Positions 20,243 through 29,414 of a DNA stretch of 64,000 nucleotides are shown one piece after another. Source of the DNA: Sphingomonas kaistensis (GTDB lineage: Bacteria > Pseudomonadota > Alphaproteobacteria > Sphingomonadales > Sphingomonadaceae). The position numbers and the translations under genes were made by a program. The notes below the pieces were generated by a model. It searched no databases and had not been told where the DNA came from. It saw nothing but the letters and a program-made list of their open reading frames with translations. The first letter of the stretch is position 1. Every line of letters starts with the position of its first letter. The stretch is from assembly GCF_036884275.1 (NCBI RefSeq), contig NZ_CP145607.1:1475001-1539000 (forward strand), written 5' to 3'.

Positions 20243-20744
20243 GCTTGATCCCCTTGAGGTAAGCTTCACCCCAAGCAAGGTCCGCCGCGGTCGGAACCCT
20301 TCGCCAAGCGACCTGAAAGACGTGCAGCGTACCTTCGTCGGCGATCGCTCGGGCCAACATCGTTTCCGGCAATCCGGTTTGCGGATTTTTCGGGCAATCC
20401 GCCCGTACCGTGCTGAAGTCGCCATCGCGGCCAACTTCCGTAGCAGTGCCGCCGACGCATGTGGTCATGTAGTTGGTCGCGAGACTTCCCATCATTCGGT
20501 CGGGTGAGAGCCGATAGGCGATGTTCTCGAACTTCTGAGTGGTGACCATTCGGGTCCACTTCTGGACGGTCTCACCAGTTGGAACCTCCTCCAAAAGCGA
20601 ACCGCCGCCTAGTTCGGCCTTGTACCCGACGATGAAGCCGGGAAGAGCAGGCCGCGAAGCCTGCAAAGGTGGAGCCGGAGCGATCAGCAGTGCGACAACA
20701 GACAGAAACACGTTACTCCCCTCGAAAGCGTCGCCTCTTGTCAT
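20226..20744 (-). CDS. secreted protein of unknown function
   Basis: 172 aa from ATG 20744. A hydrophobic stretch 'VFLSVVALLIAPAPP' near the N-terminus looks like a signal peptide. The mature part has two cysteines ('TTCVGG' and 'ADCPKN') that could form a disulfide. Segments such as 'TRMVTTQKFENI' and 'LHVFQVAWRRVP' do not match a family I can name. It overlaps the dprA 3' end by 17 bp and is divergent from topA. Confidence 0.6.
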   Translation of the reverse strand: MTRGDAFEGSNVFLSVVALLIAPAPPLQASRPALPGFIVGYKAELGGGSLLEEVPTGETVQKWTRMVTTQKFENIAYRLSPDRMMGSLATNYMTTCVGGTATEVGRDGDFSTVRADCPKNPQTGLPETMLARAIADEGTLHVFQVAWRRVPTAADLAWGEAYLKGIKLTPAG

Positions 20745-20830
20745 TTCGTCCTCGCGAATTGGCAAGTGACTTGACGCCCTTGCTACCGGCTCTCCACCCT
20801 CGTGCGTATACGTGAGGGAGTTTGGGTTCA

Positions 20831-23317
20831 GTGAAGCTTGTCGTCGTCGAATCTCCGGCCAAGGCCAAGACCATTGAGAAATATCTTGGGCCCGGTCACA
20901 AGGTGCTGGCGAGCTACGGCCATGTCCGTGACCTGCCGCCCAAGGACGGGTCGGTGAACCCGGACGAGGATTTCGCGATGGACTGGGAGGTCTATGGCGA
21001 CAAGGCCAAGCAGGTGAAGGCGATCGCCGATGCCGCCAAGGCATCCGACTCGCTGATCCTCGCGACCGACCCTGACCGCGAAGGCGAGGCGATCAGCTGG
21101 CACGTTCGGGAGCTGTTGGCCAAGAAGAAGGCGCTGCCCAAGGACGTCCGGCGGGTGACCTTCAACGCGATCACCAAGTCGGCGGTGCTGGAGGCGATGG
21201 CGGCGCCGCGCGAGCTCGACCACGACCTGATCGACGCCTACCGGGCGCGCCGGGCGCTGGATTATCTGGTCGGCTTCACCCTCTCGCCGATCCTGTGGCG
21301 CAAGCTGCCGGGGGCCAAGAGTGCGGGCCGGGTGCAATCGGTGGCGCTGCGCCTGATCGTCGACCGCGAGGCCGAGATCGAGCGCTTCACCGCGCAGGAA
21401 TATTGGACCGTGTCGGCGCGCTTCGCGGCGACGGGACAGGAGTTCACCGCGCGGCTGGTCGAGCTCGATGGCAAGAAGCTCGACAAGCTGACGCTTGGCG
21501 ACAAGGGCTCGGCGACCGAGGCCAAGAAGGCGGTCGAGGCGGGGCACTTCGCGGTGGCGAGCGTCGAAACCAAGCCGTTCACCCGCAATCCGCCGCCGCC
21601 CTTCACCACCTCGACCCTGCAGCAGGAAGCGGCGCGGAAGCTTGGCTTTTCGGCCAGTCACACGATGCGGGTGGCGCAGCAGCTCTACGAGGACGGCCTC
21701 ATCACCTACATGCGGACCGACGGGGTGCAGATGGCGGGCGAGGCGATCAGCGCGGCGCGCAAGGCCGTGTCCGATCGGTTCGGGTCGCAGCACCTGCCCG
21801 ACAAGCCGCGGGTCTACACCTCCAAGGCGAAGAACGCGCAGGAGGCGCACGAGGCGATCCGGCCGACCGACTTCTCGAAGGAGAGGGCTGCGAGCGGCGA
21901 CCACCAGCGGCTCTACGAACTGGTGCTCAACCGCGCGCTGGCGAGCCAGATGGCGGCGGCGCGGCTGGAACGGACCACGGTCGAATTGGCTAGCGACCGA
22001 GCCCGCCTGCGCGCGACGGGGCAGGTGACGCTCTTCCCCGGCTTTCTCGCGCTGTACGAAGAGGGCCGCGATGAAAAGGCCGAGGACGAGGATGGCGCCA
22101 AGATGCCGCACCTCGCCAAGGGCGACCGGCCGGAGAAGCTTGGCGTCGATGCGGTGCAGAGCTTCACCCAGCCGCCGCCGCGCTATTCCGAAGCGAGCCT
22201 GGTCAAGCGACTGGAGGAGCTCGGCATCGGCCGGCCGTCGACCTATGCCGCGACGCTACAGACGCTGAAGGATCGCGAATACGTCCGGGTAGAGAAGAAC
22301 CGCTTCATTCCCGAGGAGAGCGGGCGGCTGGTGACGGCGTTCCTAGAGCGCTTCTTCGAGAAATACGTCAGCTACGATTACACCGCCGAGCTCGAGGAAG
22401 AGCTGGACGACGTGTCGGGCGGGCGGATGGCCTGGCTCAAGCTGCTCGAGGAGTTCTGGCGCGACTTCAAGCCCAAGGCGGGCGAGGTGATGGAGCAGAA
22501 GCCGTCGGAAGTGACCGCGGCGCTCGACGAATTTCTGTCGCCGTGGCTGTTCCCCGACAAAGGCGACGGTTCGGACCCGCGGCTGTGCCCGGCGTGCGGC
22601 AACGGGCGGCTGGCGCTGCGCGGGGGCAAGTTCGGCGCGTTCGTGGCTTGCTCCAATTATCCGGAATGCAAGTTCACCCGGAAGTTCGGGCAGGGCGGCG
22701 ATGCGGCAGCGACCACCAGCGAGCCGGCTGACCTCGGCGAAGGCATCATGCTCAAGACCGGGCGGTTCGGGCCGTATGTCGAGCAGGGCGAGAAGCGAGC
22801 GTCGATCCCGAAGGACGTACAGATCGATCTCGGCTGGGCAAAGCAGCTCTTGAGCCTGCCGCGCGAGATCGGAGCGCATCCGGAGACGGGTGAGATGATC
22901 ACGGCGTCGATCGGGCGTTATGGGCCGTATCTGCAGCATCAGGGCAAATATGCCCGGCTGACCAGCACCGCCGAGGTGTTCGAGACGGGCATGAACGCGG
23001 CGGTCGCCAAGCTGGCCGATGCGGCGAATGGCGGGGGTCGGGGGCGCGGGGCCGCTCGGGAGCCGTTGGCGGTGCTGGGGGCTCACCCCGAGAGCGCCAA
23101 GGAGCTGAAGGTGATGGAAGGGCGGTTCGGGCCTTATGTCACCGACGGGACCACCCATGCGACCTTGCCCAAGTCGGCCGATCCCAAGGCGGTGACGCTG
23201 GACGAGGCGGTGGCGTTGATCGATGCCAAGGCGGCGAAGGGGCCGGCCAAGGGCAAGAAGAAAGCCCCGGCCAAGAAGAAGGCGGCTCCTAAGAAAGCGG
23301 CGGCGAAGAAGGCGTAG
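20831..23317 (+). CDS. topA: DNA topoisomerase I
   Basis: 828 aa type IA topoisomerase that relaxes negative supercoils. GTG 20831 gives the usual 'KLVVVESPAKAKTIEKYLG' N-terminus. The Toprim acidic motif is 'ATDPDREGEA' (about 78-87); the active-site tyrosine is Y293 in 'DGLITYMRTDG'. A four-cysteine zinc element ('CPACGNGRL...CSNYPECKF') follows the core. Then come repeated 'GRFGPYV'-type topoisomerase C-terminal domains and a 30-residue Lys/Ala/Pro-rich tail that probably binds DNA non-specifically. Confidence 0.95.
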   Translation: MKLVVVESPAKAKTIEKYLGPGHKVLASYGHVRDLPPKDGSVNPDEDFAMDWEVYGDKAKQVKAIADAAKASDSLILATDPDREGEAISWHVRELLAKKKALPKDVRRVTFNAITKSAVLEAMAAPRELDHDLIDAYRARRALDYLVGFTLSPILWRKLPGAKSAGRVQSVALRLIVDREAEIERFTAQEYWTVSARFAATGQEFTARLVELDGKKLDKLTLGDKGSATEAKKAVEAGHFAVASVETKPFTRNPPPPFTTSTLQQEAARKLGFSASHTMRVAQQLYEDGLITYMRTDGVQMAGEAISAARKAVSDRFGSQHLPDKPRVYTSKAKNAQEAHEAIRPTDFSKERAASGDHQRLYELVLNRALASQMAAARLERTTVELASDRARLRATGQVTLFPGFLALYEEGRDEKAEDEDGAKMPHLAKGDRPEKLGVDAVQSFTQPPPRYSEASLVKRLEELGIGRPSTYAATLQTLKDREYVRVEKNRFIPEESGRLVTAFLERFFEKYVSYDYTAELEEELDDVSGGRMAWLKLLEEFWRDFKPKAGEVMEQKPSEVTAALDEFLSPWLFPDKGDGSDPRLCPACGNGRLALRGGKFGAFVACSNYPECKFTRKFGQGGDAAATTSEPADLGEGIMLKTGRFGPYVEQGEKRASIPKDVQIDLGWAKQLLSLPREIGAHPETGEMITASIGRYGPYLQHQGKYARLTSTAEVFETGMNAAVAKLADAANGGGRGRGAAREPLAVLGAHPESAKELKVMEGRFGPYVTDGTTHATLPKSADPKAVTLDEAVALIDAKAAKGPAKGKKKAPAKKKAAPKKAAAKKA

Positions 23318-24053
23318 CGCCGCAGGCCCGGCAGCCCGGATCCGCGGTGATGCGGATCGGGCGCTGGGTGGCGGCGAGGCCGTCGATCAGGTGAACGGTG
23401 CCCGCCTTCACCTCGCCCGCCTGGGCCAGGAAGCGCAAAGCGAGGAGGGCGGCGAGGTTGCCGGCGAGGCCGGTCAGCGCGCCGGTGACCCCAAGCTCGG
23501 CGCAATTGTCGCAATCGTCGGCGTCGAAGGCATCGCCGACGAAGCAGCGGTAGCAGGGGCGGCCGGTGAACAGGCCGACCTGGCCCTGCCACTGCGCGGC
23601 GGCGGCGCTGAGGAGCGGCAGGCAGGCGGCGACGCAGGCATCGCTGACCGCGAGGCGAGTGGCGAAATTGTCGGTGCCGTCGATGACGAGGTCGTGGCCG
23701 GAGAGCAGGGCGGCGGCGTTGGCGCTGGTGATCGCCTGTTCGACCCCGGCGACTTCCACGAAGGGGTTGAGACGACGGACGAACTGGGCGGCAAGCGCGG
23801 CCTTGGGCTCGCCCGCGTCGCGCGAGCGGTAGATCGGCTGGCGGTGAAGGTTGGACAGGTCCGCCGTGTCGGGATCGATGATGGTGACGCGGCCGACGCC
23901 CGCGCCTGCCAGCGCCGGAATGACCGCTGCGCCGATCCCGCCGGCTCCGACCACCGCGACACGCGCGGCCTTGAGGCGCTGCTGGCCCGGCCCGCCGAGG
24001 TGGGGGAGGACGATCTGGCGGGCGTAGCGGGTGAGTTCTTCGTCGGAGAGCAT
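23289..24053 (-). CDS. ThiF/MoeB/HesA-family adenylyltransferase
   Basis: 254 aa from ATG 24053 ('MLSDEELTRYARQIVLPHLG', the standard start of the family). It has the nucleotide motif 'VAVVGAGGIGAAVIPALAG', 'DPDTADLSNLHRQ', and 'DGTDNFATRL'. Two zinc-binding CxxC pairs are seen: 'CYRCF' and 'CRACG', plus C-x2-C 'CDNCAE'. Such E1-like enzymes adenylate the C-terminus of ThiS/MoaD sulfur carriers. No rhodanese domain is present. Which carrier it serves is not clear. Its 3' end overlaps the K-rich tail of topA. Confidence 0.85.
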   Translation of the reverse strand: MLSDEELTRYARQIVLPHLGGPGQQRLKAARVAVVGAGGIGAAVIPALAGAGVGRVTIIDPDTADLSNLHRQPIYRSRDAGEPKAALAAQFVRRLNPFVEVAGVEQAITSANAAALLSGHDLVIDGTDNFATRLAVSDACVAACLPLLSAAAAQWQGQVGLFTGRPCYRCFVGDAFDADDCDNCAELGVTGALTGLAGNLAALLALRFLAQAGEVKAGTVHLIDGLAATQRPIRITADPGCRACGATPSSPPLS

Positions 24054-24058
24054 CAGCG

Positions 24059-24135
24059 CGTCGCCCCGGCGGAGGCCGGGGCCTCCGTGAAAAAGGCGTG
24101 GGTCGCCTGAGGTCCCGGCCTGCGCCGGGACGACG
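24059..24135. repeat. 77 bp inverted-repeat element, copy 1
   Basis: Two 27 bp arms (24059-24085 and 24109-24135) are inverted copies with about three mismatches around a 23 bp spacer. Each arm is itself a small GC-rich hairpin (CCCGGC..GCCGGG). The sequence matches copies at 29335-29413 and 34725-34803. It fills the gap between the ThiF-like gene and dut. Resembles non-autonomous palindromic elements dispersed between genes; no coding capacity. Confidence 0.8.
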
Positions 24136-24141
24136 TGGTGT

Positions 24142-24579
24142 TCACCGCCCGGTGCTCCCGAAACCACCTTCGCCGCGGACCGTCTCGTCGAGCTCGGCAA
24201 CCTCGTCCCACTGCGCCTGGGTCACGGCGGCGGGGACGAGTTGGGCGATGCGCTCGCCGCGGCGGACGGGGAAGGGCTCGGTCCCGTGGTTGATCATGAT
24301 GACCTTGAGTTCACCGCGATAGTCGGCGTCGATGGTGCCGGGCGTGTTGGGGACCGTGATGCCGTGTTTCAGTGCAAGGCCCGAGCGGGGGCGGACCTGA
24401 ACCTCATAGCCTTCGGGGATGGCAATGCGCAGGCCGGTGGCGACCGCGTGGCGCTGGCCGGGTTGAAGGTCGAGGTCTTCGGCCGAGACGACATCCATGC
24501 CGGCGGCGTGGGCGGTGGCGTAGGTGGGGAGCGGCAGGCCTTCCCCGTGGGGAAGGCGGGTAATCTGGATGCGGATCAT
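24142..24579 (-). CDS. dut: dUTP diphosphatase
   Basis: 145 aa trimeric dUTPase. The five motifs are present in order: '[11 protein letters not shown]', '[12 protein letters not shown]', '[13 protein letters not shown]', '[10 protein letters not shown]', and the C-terminal '[11 protein letters not shown]'. Converts dUTP to dUMP and keeps uracil out of DNA. Its start overlaps the coaBC stop (ATGA, 24576-24579). This is the usual coaBC-dut arrangement. Confidence 0.96.
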   Translation of the reverse strand: MIRIQITRLPHGEGLPLPTYATAHAAGMDVVSAEDLDLQPGQRHAVATGLRIAIPEGYEVQVRPRSGLALKHGITVPNTPGTIDADYRGELKVIMINHGTEPFPVRRGERIAQLVPAAVTQAQWDEVAELDETVRGEGGFGSTGR

Positions 24580-25826
24580 GCGAGGTCCTGGGCGATGCGG
24601 GCGAGGAGGGTGCGGGCGAGGACTTCTTTGGAGCCTGCGCCCAGATCCTCGGTGCCGTCAGCGGTGAGGAGATGGAGGTGATTGGAGGCGCCGCCCATGA
24701 CGTCGCCGGAAACGTCGTTGGCGACGATCCAGTCGGCGTTCTTGGCGGTGCGCTTGGACGCGGCGTTGGAGAGGAGGTTGTCGGTTTCGGCCGCGAAGCC
24801 GATCAGCAGGCGCGGGCGGTCGGGATGGGTGCCGAGTGTCGCCAGAATGTCTGGATTGGGCGCGAAGCGGAGCTGGGGCGGACCGGCAGATTTCTTGAGC
24901 TTGGACGGGCTTGCCTCGACTTTCCAGTCGGCGACGGCGGCGACGAGAATGGCGACGTCGGCGGGGAGCGCGCTTTCCACCGCGGCGAGCATCTGGTCGG
25001 CGGTCTCGACGTCGATGCGGGCGACGCCGGGCGGGGTGGGCAGGGCGACCGGGCCGGCGACGAGGGTGACGCGCGCGCCGAGGGCGGCGGCGGCGGCGGC
25101 GATGGCGAAGCCTTGGCGGCCCGACGAGCGGTTGGCGATGACGCGGACGGGGTCGATCGGTTCGTGGGTGGGGCCGGCGGTGACGAGGATGTGCTTGCCG
25201 GTGAGGTCTTTTCCAACCGTCATCCCGGGCTCGACCCGGGATCCCGCTTCTTCCTTTTGCTCCTCAGGCGAGAAGCGGGACCCCGGATCAAGTCCGGGGT
25301 GTCGAAAGAGGTGGGAGAGGATGTCGGCCGGTTCGGGCAGGCGGCCGGGGCCGTATTCACCGCAGGCCATCGCGCCTTCGGTGGGATCGATCACGGTGAC
25401 GCCTCGTGCGCGCAAAGTCGCGACATTGGCCTGCGTCGCCTCGTGCAGCCACATGCGGACGTTCATCGCCGGCGCGGCGAAGACCGGCTTGTCGGTAGCG
25501 AGCAGCAAGGTGGTGGCGAGGTCGTCGGCGATGCCTGCGGCCATCTTGGCAAGAAGGTCGGCGGTGGCGGGGCAGACGAGGACGAGGTCGGCGGCGCGAC
25601 TGAGCTGGATGTGGCCCATCTCCGTCTCGTCCTTCAAATCCCACAGCGAGGTGTAGACCGGGCTTTCGGCGAGCGCGGCGAGGGTCATGGGCGTGACGAA
25701 ATGCGCGCCGCCGGCAGTCAGGACGGGAGTCACCTCATGCCCGTGGCGGCGTGCGAGGCGGATCAGTTCGGCAGCCTTGAACGCCGCAATGCCGCCGCCG
25801 ACGATGAGCAGGATTTTCGCCATCAA
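24576..25826 (-). CDS. coaBC: bifunctional phosphopantothenoylcysteine decarboxylase / phosphopantothenate-cysteine ligase
   Basis: 416 aa. The N-terminal CoaC flavoprotein half (to about 175) has '[19 protein letters not shown]', 'PAMNVRMW' and '[11 protein letters not shown]'. The C-terminal CoaB half starts '[27 protein letters not shown]'. Two consecutive steps of coenzyme A synthesis. The linker is expanded by a 27-codon insert, residues beginning 'HPGLDPGSR' and ending 'VEPGM', encoded by the 81 bp palindromic element at 25221-25301. ATG 25826 or 25823 can start the protein. Confidence 0.95.
   Translation of the reverse strand: MMAKILLIVGGGIAAFKAAELIRLARRHGHEVTPVLTAGGAHFVTPMTLAALAESPVYTSLWDLKDETEMGHIQLSRAADLVLVCPATADLLAKMAAGIADDLATTLLLATDKPVFAAPAMNVRMWLHEATQANVATLRARGVTVIDPTEGAMACGEYGPGRLPEPADILSHLFRHPGLDPGSRFSPEEQKEEAGSRVEPGMTVGKDLTGKHILVTAGPTHEPIDPVRVIANRSSGRQGFAIAAAAAALGARVTLVAGPVALPTPPGVARIDVETADQMLAAVESALPADVAILVAAVADWKVEASPSKLKKSAGPPQLRFAPNPDILATLGTHPDRPRLLIGFAAETDNLLSNAASKRTAKNADWIVANDVSGDVMGGASNHLHLLTADGTEDLGAGSKEVLARTLLARIAQDLA
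25221..25301. repeat. 81 bp palindromic element inside coaBC
   Basis: 31 bp arms (25221-25251 and 25271-25301) are inverted copies with a few mismatches around a 19 bp spacer. The outer parts read CATCCCGGG and its near-complement, the inner parts ATCCCGCTTCT / AGAAGCGGGA. 81 bp is 27 codons, so the coaBC frame is kept. The reading gives the PGLDPGS peptide often met where such elements fall in alphaproteobacterial genes. The arms differ from those of the 77-79 bp intergenic family. Confidence 0.8.
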
Positions 25827-26064
25827 TTCAAAACCCGAAGATGAACAAGGTCACAAAGGTCACCGGTGGCGGGGGTATGTGTGACGTTGCGGAAAAGCGA
25901 GGCTTCCAACCTTGCCGAGGTGTCGAGAGAGTGGATGCGGCCCCGCATGGGGCGGCGATGCCACTTATAGTCCTACATGGGAAGGCAGGAACATCGGGGT
26001 GACCTCTTGGCGGGGCGGGCGGCGACCCCATGTGGCGGCATGACAGACAGGGAGCAGCCTCAAG

Positions 26065-26901
26065 ATGACCGATTACGTGCCGCCCAAGGTATGGACCCCC
26101 AAGCCCGCCGAAGGGCGCTTCGCCGCGATCAACCGGCCGGTCGCTGGCGCGACCCACGACAAGGAGCTGCCGGTCGGCGAGCATCCGCTGCAGCTCTACA
26201 GCCTCGGTACCCCCAACGGGCAGAAGGTAACCATCCTGCTCGAGGAACTGCTGGCGGCGGGGTTCGACCAGGCGGAATATGATGCCTGGCGGATCGACAT
26301 CATGGAGGGCGACCAGTTCGGCTCCGGCTTCGTCGGGATCAATCCCAACAGCAAGATCCCGGCGCTGGTCGATCGCAGCGGGCCTGAGCCGGTGCGGGTG
26401 TTCGAGAGCGGGGCGATCCTGCTGTATCTGGCGGAGAAGTTCGGCGCCCTGCTCGGCACCAGTCGGGCGGAAACGCTGAGCTGGCTGTTCTGGCAGATGG
26501 GCTCGGCCCCGCTCCTGGGTGGCGGGTTCGGGCATTTCTTCGCTTATGCGCCGGTGAAGATCGAATATGCGATCGATCGCTACACGATGGAAGTGAAGCG
26601 GCAGCTGTCGGTGCTCGACCAGCGGCTGGCGCAAAGCGAGTTCATCGCGGGCAACGACTACAGCATCGCCGATATCGCGATCTGGCCGTGGTATGGATCG
26701 GTGGTGCGCGGACGCATCTACGAGGGTGCGGACGAGTTCGTCGGCGCGTCGGAATATGCCAACGTCAAGCGCTGGGCCGATCAGATCTGGGAGCGCCGGG
26801 CGGTGAAGCGCGGATGGAGCGTCAACCGCACTTACGGGCCGGAGAACGAGCAACTGGCCGAGCGGCATTCGGCCGCCGATCTCGACAAGCTGGGGCTCTG
26901 A
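26065..26901 (+). CDS. yghU: glutathione S-transferase, YghU type
   Basis: 278 aa. 'VWTPKPAEGRFAAINRPVAGATHDKELPVGEHPLQLYSLGTPNGQKVTI' closely follows E. coli YghU. Also seen are 'NPNSKIPALVD', 'FESGAILLYLAEKFG' and 'GGGFGHFFAYAPVKIEYAIDR'. The thioredoxin-like domain (about 40-130) precedes the all-helical GST domain. YghU enzymes use glutathione or its disulfide in peroxide/disulfide chemistry. Preceded by a 238 bp gene-free stretch downstream of coaBC's promoter side, in which I see nothing recognisable. Confidence 0.9.
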   Translation: MTDYVPPKVWTPKPAEGRFAAINRPVAGATHDKELPVGEHPLQLYSLGTPNGQKVTILLEELLAAGFDQAEYDAWRIDIMEGDQFGSGFVGINPNSKIPALVDRSGPEPVRVFESGAILLYLAEKFGALLGTSRAETLSWLFWQMGSAPLLGGGFGHFFAYAPVKIEYAIDRYTMEVKRQLSVLDQRLAQSEFIAGNDYSIADIAIWPWYGSVVRGRIYEGADEFVGASEYANVKRWADQIWERRAVKRGWSVNRTYGPENEQLAERHSAADLDKLGL

Positions 26902-26969
26902 CAAACGAGCGCTTGGCAAGGGCGAGAGGGACGCTAGGCTCGCCTCGATCCTGAGGAGAGTCCCGTTCC

Positions 26970-29327
26970 ATGAAGTCGTCCATTTTCGCGCTTGCCGCCC
27001 TGCTGTCGTCCACCGCGTTCGCGCAGGGGGCACCGATCGTTCAGCCCGGCGCCCCGGGGCAGGCGAGCCGGACCATCGATGCGACCACCGCGAGCCGGAT
27101 CGCAGACACCAGCTATTCGGCCTACGACGTCACTTTCCTGCAGGACATGATCCCGCACCACGCGCAGGCGACGCAGATGACCGCGCTGGTCGCGGGGCGG
27201 ACCAATCGGCCCGAGATCCTGCAGATGGCCAAGCGGATCGATGCGACGCAGTCGGACGAAATGGCGTGGATGCGCAAATGGCTGGCCGATCGCGGGCAGG
27301 CGACGGCGAACCCGCATGCCGCGCATATGATGATGGACGCCGGCCACATGACCCGCATGGGCATGGCGACCCCGGCTCAGCTGGCCGAAATGCAGGCCGC
27401 CAAGGGCGTGGCCTTCGATCGGCTGTTCCTGACCCGGATGATCAATCACCACGCCGGCGCGGTGCGGATGGCGCAGGAACTGACCGGGCGCGGCGGCACC
27501 GCGGCGGACCCCGGCCTCAACGCTTTCGTGGTCGATCTGGTCAAGGAGCAGCAGGAAGAGATCAAGCGGATGACCGCGCTGCTCGGCACCGTCGTCGAGG
27601 ATCCGCGCACTGCGCTGGCGGCCGGGACCAACAAGGCGGGGCAGGCGATCCGCGGCATGACGCTGGTCGCCAGCCTGCCCAAGCCGACCGGCTTCTTCGA
27701 TCCTCGCAATCCGTATGACCTGCCGGCCAAGGCTTTGGTCAAGCCGGGCCAGAAGCCGCCGGAAGGGGCCGGCCGCTCGCCGCTCCTGAGCTTCGCGCAG
27801 ACCGACATGGCGTTCCAGGGCGATGTGCTGGCGACCGGCAATTATCACGGCTTCAACCTGTACCGGGTGAGCCCGACCGGCGGCGCGCCGCAACTGGTGA
27901 GCTCGGTCATCTGCCCGGGCGGGCAGGGCGATCTGAGCATCGTCGGCAATCTTCTGATCATGTCGGTCGAGCAGGGCCGCGGGCGGCTCGATTGCGGGCG
28001 GCAGGGGATCCAGGAAGCGGTCAGCCCCGAGCGGTTCCGCGGCATCCGCATTTTCGACATTTCGAACCTCCAGCAGCCGCGCCAGGTCGGCGCGGTGCAG
28101 ACCTGCCGCGGGAGCCATACACACAGCGTGGTGTCGGGGCCGGGGCGTGACGGCAAGATCATCGTTTATGTCTCGGGCACCGCGGGCGTCCGCTCGGCGC
28201 AGGAAATCCCGAGCTGCATCGCCGATCCGGGCTCGATGCAGTCGGCGCTGTTTTCGATCGACGTTATCGAGATCCCGGTCGCCAATCCGGCGGCGGCGCG
28301 GATCATCGACCGGCCGCGCGTGTTCGGCGATCCGGCGACGGGGAGCATCTCGGGCCTTTGGGCCGGCGGCGACCACGGCGATGGGACGCAGGACACGGCG
28401 CAGACCGACCAGTGCCACGACATCACCGTGTTTCCGAGCGCCAAGATCGCGGCGGGCGCCTGCTCGGGCAACGGCATCCTCCTCGACATCAGCAATCCGG
28501 CCAAGCCCAAGCGGATCGACCAGGTGGTCGACCCGACCTTCGCTTATTGGCACTCGGCGACCTTCAACAATGACGGCACCAAGGTGCTGTTCACCGACGA
28601 ATGGGGCGGCGGCGGGCGGCCGCGCTGCCTGGTCAGCGATCCCACCAATTGGGGCGCCAACGCCATCTACGACATCGAGGGGCAGAAGCTCCGGTTCCGC
28701 AATCACTACAAGCTGCCCGCCGCGCAGACGAGCCAAGAGAATTGCGTCGCGCACAACGGGTCGATCATCCCGGTTCCGGGCCGCGATCTGTTCGTGCAGG
28801 CCTGGTATCAGGGCGGGATCTCGATCAGCGATTTCACCGACAGCAGCCGGCCGACCGAGATCGGTTATTTCGACCGCGGGCCGGTCTACAAGGACGAGCT
28901 GGTGATGGGCGGCTTCTGGTCGGCTTATTATTACAAGGGCCGGATCTACGGGACCGAGATCGCGCGCGGGCTCGACGTGCTGGCGTTGCAGCCGTCGGCG
29001 CAACTGTCGAGCAACGAGATCGCGGCGGCGGCGCTGGCGGTCTATCCCGACAATCGCTTCAACCCGCAGCAGCAGGCCCCGGTGAGCTGGCCTGCGGTGC
29101 CGGTGGTGGCGGCGGCTTATGTCGATCAGCTGGAGCGGGCGGGGAGCCTGCCGGCGGCGCAGATCGCTCAGCTTCGGCAGGCGATCGCCCGGCCGAACGC
29201 CGGGCAGCTGCGCGGGCTCGCGAGTGGCTTGCGGGCGCCGGCCGACCCGATCGCGGCCAAGCGGGTGGCGGCGCTGAAGGACGTGCTGAGCCGCATGGGC
29301 AGCGGGTCGCGGGTGGCGTCGAAGTAG
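26970..29327 (+). CDS. secreted DUF305 / LVIVD-repeat fusion protein
   Basis: 785 aa. A signal peptide (1-19, 'STAFAQG') is followed by a DUF305 domain (about 45-205) with its paired histidines H63-H64 ('DMIPHHAQATQM') and H160-H161 ('RMINHHAGAVRMA'). Between them is a Met/His-rich stretch (from 116). These residues are typical metal ligands in DUF305/CopM-like proteins. The remaining 500 residues contain LVIVD-like propeller blades ('GIRIFDISNLQQPRQVG', 'GILLDISNPAKPKRID', 'GISISDFTDSSRPTEIG'). Periplasmic metal-related role suspected; no copper genes are adjacent. Confidence 0.8.
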   Translation: MKSSIFALAALLSSTAFAQGAPIVQPGAPGQASRTIDATTASRIADTSYSAYDVTFLQDMIPHHAQATQMTALVAGRTNRPEILQMAKRIDATQSDEMAWMRKWLADRGQATANPHAAHMMMDAGHMTRMGMATPAQLAEMQAAKGVAFDRLFLTRMINHHAGAVRMAQELTGRGGTAADPGLNAFVVDLVKEQQEEIKRMTALLGTVVEDPRTALAAGTNKAGQAIRGMTLVASLPKPTGFFDPRNPYDLPAKALVKPGQKPPEGAGRSPLLSFAQTDMAFQGDVLATGNYHGFNLYRVSPTGGAPQLVSSVICPGGQGDLSIVGNLLIMSVEQGRGRLDCGRQGIQEAVSPERFRGIRIFDISNLQQPRQVGAVQTCRGSHTHSVVSGPGRDGKIIVYVSGTAGVRSAQEIPSCIADPGSMQSALFSIDVIEIPVANPAAARIIDRPRVFGDPATGSISGLWAGGDHGDGTQDTAQTDQCHDITVFPSAKIAAGACSGNGILLDISNPAKPKRIDQVVDPTFAYWHSATFNNDGTKVLFTDEWGGGGRPRCLVSDPTNWGANAIYDIEGQKLRFRNHYKLPAAQTSQENCVAHNGSIIPVPGRDLFVQAWYQGGISISDFTDSSRPTEIGYFDRGPVYKDELVMGGFWSAYYYKGRIYGTEIARGLDVLALQPSAQLSSNEIAAAALAVYPDNRFNPQQQAPVSWPAVPVVAAAYVDQLERAGSLPAAQIAQLRQAIARPNAGQLRGLASGLRAPADPIAAKRVAALKDVLSRMGSGSRVASK

Positions 29328-29334
29328 GATCTCG

Positions 29335-29413
29335 CGTCGTCGCGGCGCAGGCCGGGACCTCGTGCGGTGGAGCGCTTCTGCCGAATGAGGTCCCGGCCTT
29401 CGCCGGGACGACG
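29335..29413. repeat. 79 bp inverted-repeat element, copy 2
   Basis: Arms at 29335-29361 and 29387-29413 are 27 bp near-perfect inverted copies. It lies exactly between the stop of the DUF305 gene and the 3' end of ubiB, and could form a strong hairpin in either transcript. Confidence 0.8.
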
Positions 29414-29414
29414 A

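Noticed and set aside
23220..23317. Low-complexity Lys/Ala tail of topA as a sequencing artefact
   Set aside because: Such tails are usual in alphaproteobacterial TopA and the frame is intact.
26934..29003. Long minus-strand open frame opposite the DUF305 gene
   Set aside because: Composition is biased to Arg, His and Asp without motifs; the plus-strand protein has a signal peptide and recognisable domains.
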